This document shows positions 1-53,260 of a DNA stretch of 64,000 bases, piece after piece. Position numbers and translations under genes: made by a program. Under the pieces are notes generated by a model. It made no database searches and had not been told where the DNA came from. It was given only the letters and a program-made list of their open reading frames with translations. Each line of letters opens with the position of its first letter. Position 1 is the first letter of the stretch. The stretch lies in contig BAAHQB010000252.1 in the NCBI GenBank assembly GCA_054601695.1, forward strand, positions 124,001 through 188,000, in the 5' to 3' direction. Source of the stretch: Amorphochlora amoebiformis (lineage: Eukaryota > Cercozoa > Chlorarachniophyceae).

Positions 1-103
1 CCTAATTCAGCTCTAAACCTAACTGATTTACATCCCTTATTCAACCCTAAACCTACCTTAACCCCAACCAACCATATTAATCCTAATCCAACCCCAACCC
101 TAG
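1..103 (+). repeat. Telomere-like C-rich intron end
   Basis: Degenerate CCCTAA/CCCAACC sequence ending in aaccctag, which acts as the 3' splice site of the first visible exon of the pseudouridine synthase. No coding island is seen here. Confidence 0.7.
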
Positions 104-12700
<12,597 letters not shown>

Positions 12701-13009
12701 TTTTTTGTCATGCATTGGCTTTATTAATTCCAAGATGCACGTTAGCCAACACGTACACACATATATCTGTATATATATATATATATATATATCTAGATAC
12801 ACATTATATTTATACTATATCGACAGTATATATGTAGTCTACGTAGTCTAGCTAGCTGATGAGTTCACTTCCCATTGCCGCGGATTAACGATCGAATATT
12901 TTAGTAATTGTAGATGATCATGACTGAGATTCATGGTAGGTCAACTATAACTAATTTAACGTTACTTGTGTGTATCACTAGTATCTAGAGTATCTCAGAG
13001 TATACGTAT

Positions 13010-13052
<43 letters not shown>

Positions 13053-13108
13053 GTATGTGTATATATATATACCTAGATATACATATATATATATATATTA
13101 TATGTGTA

Positions 13109-13150
<42 letters not shown>

Positions 13151-13341
13151 GTGTGTGTGCGTGTCTAAATCGCAATCACAGAGCTAGAGAATATGATCTC
13201 TGCAGACTGGCGAGTGATGATATGGTAACTTATACTCTATATAATAACGTGACGTCTGCTATGAAGTGGTCTCCGAGTCGTATTGCAGGCGCTTGCATCG
13301 CTCTGACGCCACTCCAATCCCTCATTTTTTTTCGATGGCAT
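12701..13341. other. Convergent spacer
   Basis: Lies between the stop of the pseudouridine synthase (+) and the stop of the kinase (-). It holds CTAG-containing unique sequence around 12780-12990 and (TA)n at 13020-13150. No coding island was seen. Confidence 0.6.
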
Positions 13342-13538
13342 TCATTGACCAGACCAGCCAAGCTTACCAAACTCTTCAAGGATTTGATCGAAATTTGGCC
13401 TGAGAAAGCACATATACTGTGAGAGATGCAATAAACATTACATATATATATATTATATATATATATATATATTATATATATATATACATATATATATATA
13501 ATATAGTGCAATAATACATATATATATATATATATATA

Positions 13539-13572
<34 letters not shown>

Positions 13573-13770
13573 GTAAATATACATATGTGAAATATATATA
13601 TATATATATATATATATGTGTATGTATATATATAATATATATATACATATATATTATATATATTATAAATATATATAAATATATAATATATATAATATTA
13701 TATAAAGAATATAAGCTACACTTCTTATGTACATTTACACATATAAATTTATGTATAAATATATTATATA

Positions 13771-13801
<31 letters not shown>

Positions 13802-13805
13802 CACA

Positions 13806-13852
<47 letters not shown>

Positions 13853-16119
13853 TATATATTATATACATGTATACATATATTATATTATATATTTATATTT
13901 GTTTGTATTTATATGTGTGTTTCCTTATGTGTATTTACGAAAACACTGACCGATCTTCCGGATCCGTCGCCCAACACCTTGCTATGAGTTCACCTTCTGG
14001 CTTCTCGAATTTGTCGTCTAGATCGTAGGGCCGTCTATCATTGATGCACACGGCCTTCACGATTGCAGAGGACGACATTCCGTCCCACGGTTTTTTCCTT
14101 GCAGCAAATCGTGCAGCATAAGTGACAACATACAGGCAGTGTGAGCAACGAGCAAATTAATAATGTGTACCTTGTGAGGGTCTCGGCAACCATAACTGCA
14201 AAGCTATAAACGTCAACCTTTCCGGTGACATCGACCTCATCCTGAGTGGGTGTTTACATCAGTCTTGAGCAAGCGCAAATGAGCGCAATTTTAGGCACCA
14301 GAGCCTCCGGGGGCATGTACGGTGCTGTTCCGGCGAATTTTGTGAGTGTGGACATGATCTCTTGTCGATGCATTCTGGCCAGCCCGAAATCGCACACCTA
14401 TGTTAAATGGTGAGGAACAGTTGGTCTTAGAGACTTGACAGGGAGTGTACCTTCGCGTGAGTCCACGTTCTATCTAGCAGTACATTAGCTGGTTTGAGGT
14501 CGCGGTGTGTGATCTCTGGATTGTTTGAGTGAAGATACGCCAGAGCCGACGCCACCTGACTGAGGATGCTTGTTATCCTCCACCGCTCTGTGAGCGGTAC
14601 CGCGGCCTTGTGTAGCGCGGTGGCGAGAGAACCTCCCGCTGAGAATACGATTAAGGTCAATGAGCCAGTCGAAGCATATGCTAGGGAAGTTAGGTCGAAT
14701 TACCCATGTATTCTGTGACTATATATCTTCGGCCTTGAGCCCTACAGGCTCCCATGTAGAGCACCAGGTTGGGATGGCGCAGGCATGCCAAGATCTTGAC
14801 CTCCCGCAGCCAATCTTTGAGCTGCTCGTCTGCGTCGCCATCTGGATCGTCATAAACTTGTGTCTCAACTTTGACCGCAACCGTTGTTCCCCGGTAACCT
14901 CCCACGGCGCTGCGATACACGACTCCAAACGATCCTCTCCCAAGGCGGACTTTCTGCTCATCGTACTGAATATTTTTGCTCTAGGTTAGATATCTGTCCG
15001 TGGATCTCAAAAGATTTCATGAAAGATTTCAAGTACCTTAATATCATTCACGTCGAGGGCTATACCCGCCTTGTCGTCTGGTGCAGCTGGAACCTTGAAC
15101 TCGTGTTCTTCCTTGGTGGTTGTGAAGGGATCTGAGGGCCTTGAGAACTTTCCCCATCCGAGATTGTTCTTCCCCTTGACCCGGAACTGGAGAACCGTGC
15201 TTGGCTTGAGGCCGGTGACCTCGTACATCTTTCCGTCGAAACCCTGTCTACTGAATACATCCTCCCAGTCACCCTTACCGTCTGTAAAGGCGCGCTTTTG
15301 CACTTGGAAACTATCGATTTGGAGTCTTCCCGTATCCTTCGGAGCAGACCAAGCTATTGTAATTGTGGTTGGCGTCCTTCGGACGCAAATTGGAGGGCGT
15401 GGTTGCCCCGGCCTTGTGCTTCCTACTCGTGTTTTCTTTGGAGGATGTGGGTGACCCTCCCCTTCTCCCCCTCGTTTTCGCTGCCGCCCCCGTGAGGTCA
15501 GCATCGCTTTGGATTTTGTTGAATATGTACTCCACCTCCCTTCCCCAAAGTATCCCTTACATCGGAAGTAGTAGGTCGTGTTCTCCCGCAGGCCGCTTAC
15601 TACAACCTCCTGGGCATCCTCTACAGGAAGAGTAGCTACGTCGGTCCACTCGATATGGCGGTGGTTGGGGAAGTGGGTGTGCATTTGAATGAGAATTTTG
15701 GTTATCTTGGTATCTTTCGATACAGGACAGGAAATTGTGATGGTTTTTTGGGCGGCATGAAGTAATCGAGGAGCTAGGATCCTCAGTGAGGAGCTCCCTG
15801 ATTTCCTCGGTTGATCTGACCGTCTGTCCTCGGTATTGTTGCTCTTCTTGGGACGCTTCCTGCGTTCCCGCGAAGATTGAGAGTCGCCGCTAAACTTCCC
15901 TCTCTTCATCATGTGGTTCTTTCGTGGTGTGATTCTTGTGCTAACGTCTGGAGATTGGGCGTATCTCACAGGTCGCTTTCGCAATCTCTCTGGCCTTCTG
16001 CCTTTGGGAGCTCCTGATTGACTTCCCCCAATCCCATGTCTTGATAGAGAGCCGGAGTCGATCTCCTTCCGATCCCGGCTCGGGCCGATTGTCTCGTCGA
16101 AATCGTTGATAGTGGCCAT
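13342..16119 (-). CDS. FN3-FN3-protein kinase (TKL-like)
   Basis: Predicted Ser/Thr kinase of 635 residues. Inferred exons in sense order: 16119-15037, 14965-14704, 14638-14451, 14397-14299, 14241-14171, 14097-13951, 13399-13342. The N-terminal ~110 residues are basic and disordered. Two fibronectin type III domains follow (about 115-208 and 237-335), then the kinase: glycine loop [10 protein letters not shown] (369-378), VAVK lysine 393, helix-C Glu416, HRDLKPAN (493-500), DFG (514-516), PPE (540-542) in place of APE, DVYSFAV, and [11 protein letters not shown] at the end. No signal peptide or membrane segment is seen, so it is probably cytosolic. It is divergent from coatomer zeta across 326 bp. 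Introns are short except the last (13400-13950), which is (TA)n. The TKL grouping rests on motif look only; the substrate is unknown. Confidence 0.93.
13400..13950. repeat. (TA)n last intron of the kinase gene
   Basis: TA/TAT arrays separate the exon ending in the helix-H motif from a 58-nt last exon encoding [18 protein letters not shown]. It is the only repeat-invaded intron of this gene. Confidence 0.85.
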
Positions 16120-16445
16120 GTCTGAAGACGGCGCTCCTGTAGATTCCCCTTCTGCCAGGGTCCCCGGTCCTTCGGTTTTCTCCCGACCTCGAAGAATGAT
16201 CTTTAGGCCTCCACGACAAAGCCCTCAACAGGCCCCCAGGCTTCAGGTCGGCTCATAGGCGTTGTTGTAGAAGCTGTTTTAGCCGGACGCTCCCGCCTTA
16301 CAGCGGTGGGAGGGTGCGCCGAGACCCGCTCCCTGTTGGAGTTCGCTGAAAACTGCCCGACAAATTTTCATAATTTTTCGCACGCGCGAAGTCCGCACAG
16401 GTGGGTGTGCGTTCGCGTCATCGCGCGGGATTTCACGCGCAAAAT
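16120..16445. promoter_or_regulatory. Divergent promoter region, kinase / coatomer zeta
   Basis: 326 bp of non-repetitive, relatively GC-rich sequence between two opposed start codons. It must hold both 5' ends. I see no clear TATA box. The basis is the gene arrangement only. Confidence 0.5.
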
Positions 16446-17427
16446 ATGCCCACCACGATAGACTCCAGCGTTATGGCCCCCGGTATCCAGGGATTATTTG
16501 TCCTGGATGAGGAGGGAAAGAGAATATTCGCGCAGTACTGGACAGGTCAGTTCCCGAGCCTCTGAATACCCAGTAAGGCGAACAAGGGTGTGTATGCTAC
16601 AGGAGACTGTAAGATAACTGGGACGGTCAAGAAACAGAAAGAATTCGAGAAGAGGGCATCTAAAAAAACCACGTAACGCTACCGTACCCTTGCTCCCCTC
16701 CTGCACACCCTGATCAGGCAAATATCCTGGGTCCTCACCCTTTCTATGGGTCCGTTATGGTGCTGAACACACCTGGCTCTTTACTTTTGCAAGAATAAAA
16801 CACTCAACTAAGCTGTTCATCGTAGACTTCCTGTGTCACGACGAACCGTTCGTTGGGCTGACATTATCCTTCGACCTTGTTCATGCCTCATTATATCAAA
16901 TTAACTCCGCAGATCCATGGCTAACATGGCTGACGCTGACGCAATCAGCTTTGAGGGATATGTCCTTGTCTTCAAGAGGCTAGGGGATAATTCGATACTG
17001 TATGTTCTCGGCGACCCTGATGAAAACGAATTGATGCTAGTGACAGTTCTACATGCTATGGAAGAATCCATGTCGTCGTTGCTTCGGGGGGCGATGGACG
17101 CTAACTCGCTTCTCAGCGGGCTAGCGAACATTTGTCTATGTGCGGATGAAATTGTAATGGACGGCCTTATTATGGAGACCGACTCGATGCTGGTACAACT
17201 ATCCCCCTTCATTCCTTCCCTATCTGAGCAGCGTAATGTGCAGATCGCTGGGAGGGCTTCGATGGCTCAGTCGATAAAACAAATACCTATCCAGGTGAGT
17301 ATTTTCTACCTGTCCATGTGTTTGGTCCGTTATACTTATTCGGCACCGGATTTTTAACCTCCAGGATCAAACTCTTCAACAATTCGCCAACGTTGCCAAG
17401 GAGAAACTGGCTAACGTCTTCCGATGA
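16446..17427 (+). CDS. COPZ1: Coatomer subunit zeta
   Basis: Small adaptin-like (longin) subunit of the COPI coat, which returns cargo from Golgi to ER. Exons: 16446-16545, 16603-16672, 16913-17294, 17365-17427. Phases agree and give 204 residues, near the usual size of about 180. Exon 1 encodes GLFVLDEEGKRIFAQYW, the typical first strands. Exon 2 encodes KKQKEFEKRA. Exon 3 carries FEGYVLVFKRLGDNSILYVL, ENELMLVTVLHAMEESM, CADEIVMDGLIMETD and SLSEQ, all diagnostic of zeta-COP. Exon 4 is a short helix ending VFR. Introns are 57-240 bp without TA arrays. An internal ATG at 16473 could also be a start, but 16446 gives the longer, in-phase N terminus. Confidence 0.95.
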
Positions 17428-17986
17428 GCTATTGGCAGTGGACCTCCCGTCGTCAGAAACTGTCATAAGTGGAGAGAGAGTCAATCGTTAAGCCAGGTCT
17501 CCTAGGTCTCCTAGGTCCGGGGGGGAACTTACTAGTAAATAGGAGTCCAGTTGCGTTCTTGGGCGTTGCATGTATAATGATATAACTTTTAGTTCAATAT
17601 GACTCGGTAACTTGGTGATACGGAGTGACGCTTCTTAATCTTGAATTATATCGTCATATCTAGATCTTGTACAACTAGTATCTACTAGATCTACTAGTCT
17701 AGGCAGTAGCCGTAAAATTACAAATTAGTAATATCTACTAAATTCATGCAATCATTACGGTATCCCTAGTATACATGTGTGTAACATTATTCTAGACATC
17801 CTGATTTATGAAAAACTACACTTGACAGTTGAATTATGACATAAATATCATCTGTACATATATCTATATATAATATATATATATATATATCGATATATGT
17901 GCACATATAAAACTAGATAAAAATAAAACTTAATTATGTAATTGAAATTAAAAATTACACTGCCGAAGCCAGGATTTGAGCATCTA
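17428..17986. other. Convergent CTAG-rich spacer
   Basis: Between the stops of coatomer zeta and the CCDC112-like gene. Unique AT-rich sequence with many CTAG motifs (ACTAGTATCTACTAGATCTA around 17680) and a short TA run at 17875. No coding island was seen. Confidence 0.6.
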
Positions 17987-35739
<17,753 letters not shown>

Positions 35740-36010
35740 CCCGAAACTTTGACACAGGGTACTTTGAGAATCTTCTGACCCCTTGATCGGTTTTCGTCTG
35801 GTCTTGAGGTTGTGCAGGGGCCTCCTGCCACGCGACTCGGCAAGTTGAGAGAACCTTTCCCTCCATCTGCCTTTTGGGTGTCACTCGGTGTTGTCACATA
35901 TTATAAACCCCTAATAATATATTATTACAAAGGATCCCCTAAATTACTGACCTCTAGAAATTATTCTGTGACTAAACCCTATGTCACGTTAGAGACTCTC
36001 GGAGACCGTT
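35740..36010. promoter_or_regulatory. Divergent promoter region, CCDC112-like / CENP-C
   Basis: 271 bp of non-repetitive sequence between opposed start codons at 35739 (-) and 36011 (+). An ORF-like stretch runs through it but has no supporting motifs. Confidence 0.45.
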
Positions 36011-38001
36011 ATGAACTCTGGGCAACTCCTCGCGCGTTCGCCTAACGTTAATATCGCGGGCATGGACATCGACATCAGCCTCCTTGCGGCAGGAAAACGG
36101 CGGCGAGAGCTCCTCGCGGACAAGTTGAAGAGCGGAAGAGTATGGACTTTTGAGCTTCCACACGAGGAAGCGCCGGAGAGCAAGAAGACCAAGAACGCTC
36201 AGGCAAAAGATACCATGCTTGACCTTGACGAGATGTGGAACGACTTGTCAGAGGACGAGATGGCCAAGGAGAACCATAATAATCCTCAACAAGGTTAGAA
36301 GAGCAGTGTTTGTTGAACATATCGACGTTCTTTAAAACACATTCAAACAGATTTCGAAGCAGAATTCGTCTCGCCAGAACTGCCTCGAAATCGCAAGCCT
36401 CGATCTTCTCTGAAAGGTGAAGATCAATCTGTGTCATCCTCAGCAGCTAACACTGGAATATTCTCACAGGATCCAGGAAACGGGAGGCGGAAGAATTGGG
36501 ATATCATCCCAGCGATCAAGTTCTAGCGTTAAATGATTCCATGAGCTCAGATAACGTGGAGTTTGAAGACGTAAGTGGATGATTTCCTTTCTCGCCGTTG
36601 CTTTTTGGTTCTCATGCTTGGTTTTCAATTCTCCAGGACCTGGGTGGTGAGGAGATTGGCGATCTTGAGTCTCCCGAACCCACCCCTCAAGATCTCGAGC
36701 AGGCCTTCCCTCAGGAACTTGAGCCGGCGGAGCCTCAAGATCTCGAGTCTCAAGAACTTGGAGATTCCAAATATTCTAAAGGGGACAATCTTCCCGAGGA
36801 AAAAGGGTATGAATCCCATACATAGGTGAGAATAACTTAAAATCTGATGTGCTGCAGGACACGCAGACGACGCCGTCGCCGCCAGACCCTCAAGATTGTA
36901 GATCAAGCCCGGAAGGGTGGATTTCTCGATCTAACGGTGAGGAATTAATTATGAACCCGGCGCTTCCTTCCTCACAATAATCTACGTACCTTCTCAGACC
37001 CCCGGTGGGAAAGGGCTGCGTCGAAGCAAGCGCCGTCGTTGCAAGCCACTGGAGTGGTGGAACGTACGTATAATCATTACCCTAACCTGAAAATAAGTAT
37101 ATAGAACGATTCAAATTATTCCCCCAGGGAGAGCGGCGCCCTTACGAACGTCGCACGAGCGGTATTGGTCCGTTTTTGCCTACCCTCACGACTCCTACTG
37201 GCAAGAGAGCAGATCATTTCGTTGACCTGGAGGCGATCGAGGCAGAGAAGAGGGCCAAACGAATTGCGAAGCGAAAGGCAAGAACTGGTAGAAAGAAGAA
37301 AGCTGGATCTGTTAAAGGGTCTGAATCACGCAAGCAGAAAGCCAGGAAGGCTAAGAAAAAGAAAAATCCCCAGCCTAAGCCTGAGGAGGAGGATATCATG
37401 GTGGAGGTCGAGGATATCAAGGAGGATCATCAGCCACAGAAGGGCGCCAGAGGGAAGAAAAAGAGGCAGAGAATTCACGACGACAACGCAGGGGAAGAGG
37501 AGGAAGATCCGCACAAGTTCAACTCAAAGGCCTGGGTGCGCGATTCGGCTAAGAACCTTGAGGTGCAGATATCCGTCGCCAAACTCTCCAAACAAATCAA
37601 GATGGTGATCGTAATTTCGATCACAATATTTCCTATACTAAACTCTGTTTCTCAGGATTCCCTTGTACAAGACGATAGAGAGGATCTTCCAAAGACTAAG
37701 CTTCCGCAGGTAATCAATCTTGCAGAAGTAGATTGGCGTCCCCATTAACATGAGGTATTAAAGGCTGGAAAATCCTTCGAAGGCGATACATACTCTACTG
37801 GAAAACTCGTACTACCTCCAGAGGCCGTCAAAATCCGGTAATGACCTGTATTCAACCTTACACACCCTTGAACACCGCTGGTTAACTACCTGCATAAAAA
37901 GCACACATACATATCAATACATAAGTATATATATACACATACATATACACATATATATATATATATACATTTATATTTATACATGTATGTATACAATCTA
38001 C

Positions 38002-38048
<47 letters not shown>

Positions 38049-38508
38049 CATATGTATATATTGTATACACACACACATGCATACAATCTACACACATACA
38101 TACATACATATACACACACACACACACACACATACATATATAACATGCATGTATTTACAAACATATGTCTACACTAATCCCTCAACCTCGAGGTATCCCT
38201 TTTTTTCTTAATTTTTTGGTTGTTTTCAGGGAGGTCTCAGTAAGTACAGAGATATTCATCATCCTAAAGTGCGATCATAAGGCACTGCAGGCCACCATCG
38301 GAGACAGCATCTTCAAGCTGTCCTCAGGAGATCAATTTATTGTACCAGCTGACAATGAGTACGAAATCAAGAACCTCTCGAAGTAAGGCTAATCCATAAG
38401 AATTTCTATTTTCTAATTCGTCGATCACACAGGAGTAAAACAGCCGAGCTCTGTTTCACGCTTATCCGCCAGCCGGATCCCCAAGGACCACAGGATGAAG
38501 AGGATTGA
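36011..38508 (+). CDS. CENPC: Centromere protein C (CENP-C / Mif2)
   Basis: Inner-kinetochore protein that binds the CENP-A nucleosome and dimerises through a C-terminal cupin. Exons: 36011-36293, 36351-36416, 36470-36570, 36637-36806, 36858-36936, 36998-37063, 37128-37604, 37656-37709, 37755-37837, 38230-38382, 38433-38508; 535 residues, all phases consistent. The CENP-C signature is [14 protein letters not shown] with NGERRPY after it (about 241-261), split by an intron. Upstream is an acidic repeat of PQDLE/PQELE elements. Downstream is a lysine-rich stretch (about 278-330), then an acidic one. The cupin (about 450-525) has [24 protein letters not shown] and ELCFTLI. An in-frame ATG at 36062 is an alternative start. 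Only intron 9 (37838-38229) holds TA/CA repeats. N-terminal Mis12-binding motifs were not recognised. Confidence 0.93.
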
Positions 38509-39205
38509 TAAAACAAAGGGTGACTTTTGGAGACTTAGAAGCGGCGAGAAATTACACGTCTTGCGACTTTTAAATTGGAATGTACAGGATTCCGAGTAAA
38601 AATGACACAGTTTATCTAGTTTATACACGTAAATCTAGTAAATGCCGGATCCGATAAAAAATTGATATTCTCTAGATCTAGTAGATTCTAAAAATGTACG
38701 AGTACAGTATAATCTAGATAGCACTAGTAACACTAGAAACGTTATACTGAACATTGGTACCATACTAGTTCTTGTACTAGAGTAGTTGTACCGTACCTAC
38801 TAGCCTAGCGTACTGTCTCTAGATCTAGATCTCTTGAAGATCTAATCTTCCAGAATATCAACTAGATCAAGTACTACTAGTACTAGAAGTAGAAGTAACT
38901 AGAGTACTAGAGCTAGAGAGAGTAATGCCAGTCGATCTACTTCTATACGATATATATATATATATACTCATGATAATACTAGATAGTCATACCGAGCCTA
39001 CAGTCACAGAGTCACGGCACACGCCTAGCAGGCTAACTCCTAGAACTCAGCTACGCTCACTAGATCTATAGTAGATACTAAGTATATCAGTGACTAACTA
39101 GACTAATGTATATCGAATAAACTTTAGCTAGTTTAGTATATCTTATACTGAGAATTAAGTTCATATAGTCGATATCTAGATAGTATCTGAAAGCGTAGAT
39201 GACGG
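38509..39205. other. Convergent CTAG-rich spacer
   Basis: About 700 bp between the CENP-C and MICU stop codons. From 38620 to 39180 there are more than twenty CTAG tetranucleotides, often as TCTAGATCTAG or ACTAGTACTAG, plus one short TA run at 38950. No coding potential was seen. Confidence 0.7.
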
Positions 39206-50355
<11,150 letters not shown>

Positions 50356-50594
50356 CCTGGTTGGGCGTTGCCTTGTCGGAAGGACGAGTCACCCTGGGTG
50401 ACAGGCTAAGTGTGGTGTCATTCTAAGTGACTTGTCAGTACGGAAACGCTGCTCTAATGTGTTCAATTTTAGCGGCTACTATCCGATTTTAGGGTTGACT
50501 GCTGATACTATCGGAGCCGAATAATATTTTACCGCAGTTGTCTCCGCTGGGCCTTCCATATCCAAGCCCTGCTAGGAAAGAAGCCATCCAACCG
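50356..50594. promoter_or_regulatory. Divergent promoter region, MICU / ArfGAP
   Basis: About 240 bp of unique sequence between the MICU start codon and the proposed ArfGAP start codon. The basis is the gene arrangement only. Confidence 0.4.
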
Positions 50595-51315
50595 ATGCTT
50601 GGAGCCCCGCCCGCGAGGTGGGCGAAATCGAAAATAAGTATATGTTGGATTAATATTTTCGAGTTTTCCAGCACGAGCCGGAGCAGGAGGAACAGAGGAG
50701 CATCCCAGCCTTCAGTTAATACGGTCAGGATTTTCCGCACCAAACATTGGTAGTCTGTGGGACTGATTGCAATAGTTTGACAGAGTGGACTTACCGATGA
50801 GGAGTACCTCGAGCAGAAAGAGCGCCTGGAGAATTTTCAAGAGACTCTGAAGCGTATGGGGGTAACTTCTATCGAGGATCATATAATTCGAATATATATA
50901 TATAATATGTAATATGGAAAAAACTTGTAGAAAGAGGCTGGGAATAAGCGCTGCGCCGACTGTCGTGAAGCCCATCCCCGCTATATCGATGTCACTGTAA
51001 GTTCTTCTATAAATATTTGATTTGAACGCTGATCGACGTTTCTTTGCAGTGGGGGGTGTATTTGTGCTTGTTGTGTAGCGGCGCCCATCAGAAGACTCTG
51101 GATAGCACGATCGTGACCGTCGATACCACCGAAGTCGACGATCAATGGTAAGAATCGAGGCAAAAGGTGATTCTCGTTGTGATGGTCATCTTATCAGGGT
51201 TAAGACTCTCGAGCAGCGCGGAAACGATAAGGTCAACGAAGAGCTCGAGTACAAGCTGGAAACCCGAGATAAGGTGAGCAGACCAACCCTCATAGAGCTC
51301 TATATGTATTATATT

Positions 51316-51346
<31 letters not shown>

Positions 51347-51377
51347 GTGTGTGTATATATATATTGTACATATACAG

Positions 51378-51413
<36 letters not shown>

Positions 51414-51418
51414 ATATA

Positions 51419-51464
<46 letters not shown>

Positions 51465-52517
51465 AGTATATATGTACCCTTGACAAACCTGACATCTGCA
51501 CAGAGGAAGATGAGCTGGTCAATCACCAACCGGAACAAGTTTGCGACTCGTAAATACGTGACCGGAGAGTGGATAAAGCCCGGAGCAAAGGTTTGGGAAA
51601 TATTATTGATATTCTCGCGTCTACTTACACTTCTTGCTGTCGTTGTGTCACAGATCGACCTAAAGGACCCTGCCAAGGTTGCACCAACCGAGGAGGAGGT
51701 CGACGAGCCTTCAGTTTCAAGGAAGAAGAAAAAAAAAGACAAGAAAAAGAAAAAGGTTTGACGGATTCATACATTGAGAACACAGCACAACAAATTCATA
51801 ATTTTCAGCACAAGAAGAAAGTGCACGATGATGAGGATGTAGACCCTTTTGACAGCGTCCCTGCCCCGGTGGAAGAGAAGGCTCCCAAGGCCGCTGCTGC
51901 AACCTCAAATGGTGGGCTACCGGATATCTTTAACATCCTGAGCGTCGACGAAACACCGGCCCCCGAAGCCAAGACCCAGCCCAAGGCTCAGTCAAAGGCT
52001 GAGGCTAAGGTTCTCGTAGGTAAGATCTTGATGAGGTATAGTCTATGGCATCAAGCCTCAAAACTTTTTTTACGCAGATGAGAAAGCTACCAATAATATT
52101 CTGGCGATGTTCGACGAGAGCCCAGCTCCAGCTCGTTCGGCCCCCATGGTACGTATTCATTTTCATTCGGAATCCATACTCAAGTTTCATTCGGACTCCA
52201 CATTCTATTATTCTGAAACCATATTCAATCCGTACTGAAGTGTGCATCTCACAGGGTTCGCAGGGATTCTACGGAGGCGGTATGGGTGGAGGTGTGGGGG
52301 GAGGAGGAGGTGGAGCCATGGCCAGTGGCAACCCGTTCTTACAAGGCGGACCAGCCCCAGCTCAGGGAAACCCTTTCGCGGGTGGTGGTGGTGGTTATGG
52401 AGTCCAGCCAGGATACGGAGGGTACCCTGCGCAGGGATACGGGGGTTACCCTCAGCAGAACCAGGGCTTCAACCAGCAACAGATGGTGTCATGTTGACTG
52501 AATGTATTTACTTTATA

Positions 52518-52556
<39 letters not shown>

Positions 52557-52752
52557 TAAGCTTACTGATTGAATTTATCCCTCAGTGGCGTCAACAGCAG
52601 CAATCTGCTGCAATCAACCAACAGAATAGGGCTATTCAGCAACAGAAAGTTCAGGTACTTCTAACGGAATCAGCTACATCCCATCTGAAAAAGACATTTT
52701 TTCCAATTAGGCCAAGGCAAACAACGACGACCTTCTAAACTTTTTCAATTAG
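50595..52752 (+). CDS. ArfGAP-domain protein with endocytic adaptor motifs
   Basis: Predicted Arf GTPase-activating protein or a derived scaffold. Exons: 50595-50617?, 50786-50861, 50931-50996, 51050-51147, 51198-51273, 51504-51590, 51654-51755, 51809-52019, 52078-52148, 52255-52485, 52586-52654, 52711-52752; about 383 residues. The zinc finger is C41-x2-C44-x16-C61-x2-C64 (KRCADC, then [14 protein letters not shown]). Later GAP-fold parts are [19 protein letters not shown] and [12 protein letters not shown]. The position that is normally the catalytic arginine after CSGxH is Gln69. The tail has a lysine cluster, a DPF motif, two GNPF motifs, a Gly/Tyr-rich stretch, a Gln-rich helix and a terminal DDLLNFFN that resembles a clathrin box. 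The first exon is the weakest call; without it the coding frame opens at 50784. Most introns are short, three hold modest TA runs. Confidence 0.9.
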
Positions 52753-52968
52753 ACTACAACTTCCAGGCAGCTAAGCACCATGGCCACCAGGCGCCGTTCG
52801 ACGTTATGCAAACACAAGCGCAATGTGATCTAACTTCGGTCATGGTTATAAGTATCTTTCTCATTGGCGAGCAACTCCCGATGTGTGCACCATATTGTGT
52901 AAATAAGATGTACAATATTTACTCCTACGATACTAATTATATCATGGATATATATATATATATATATA

Positions 52969-53023
<55 letters not shown>

Positions 53024-53052
53024 ATGTATCATGTTTCTTTTATACATGTATA

Positions 53053-53088
<36 letters not shown>

Positions 53089-53187
53089 GATATGTCTAGA
53101 TATGGAGATATCTAGATATATATATATATATATATGTATACTGATAAATACATATACATATAATATTTGAATATAAATGCCAAGTTA

Positions 53188-53221
<34 letters not shown>

Positions 53222-53227
53222 GTAATA

Positions 53228-53260
<33 letters not shown>

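Noticed and set aside
35812-36045. Plus-strand open frame of 77 codons upstream of CENP-C
   Set aside because: No motif, overlaps the divergent promoter interval, and is out of frame with the CENP-C start.
50489-50743. Minus-strand open frame upstream of MICU
   Set aside because: It overlaps the ArfGAP 5' region, has no splice link to MICU and no recognisable motif.
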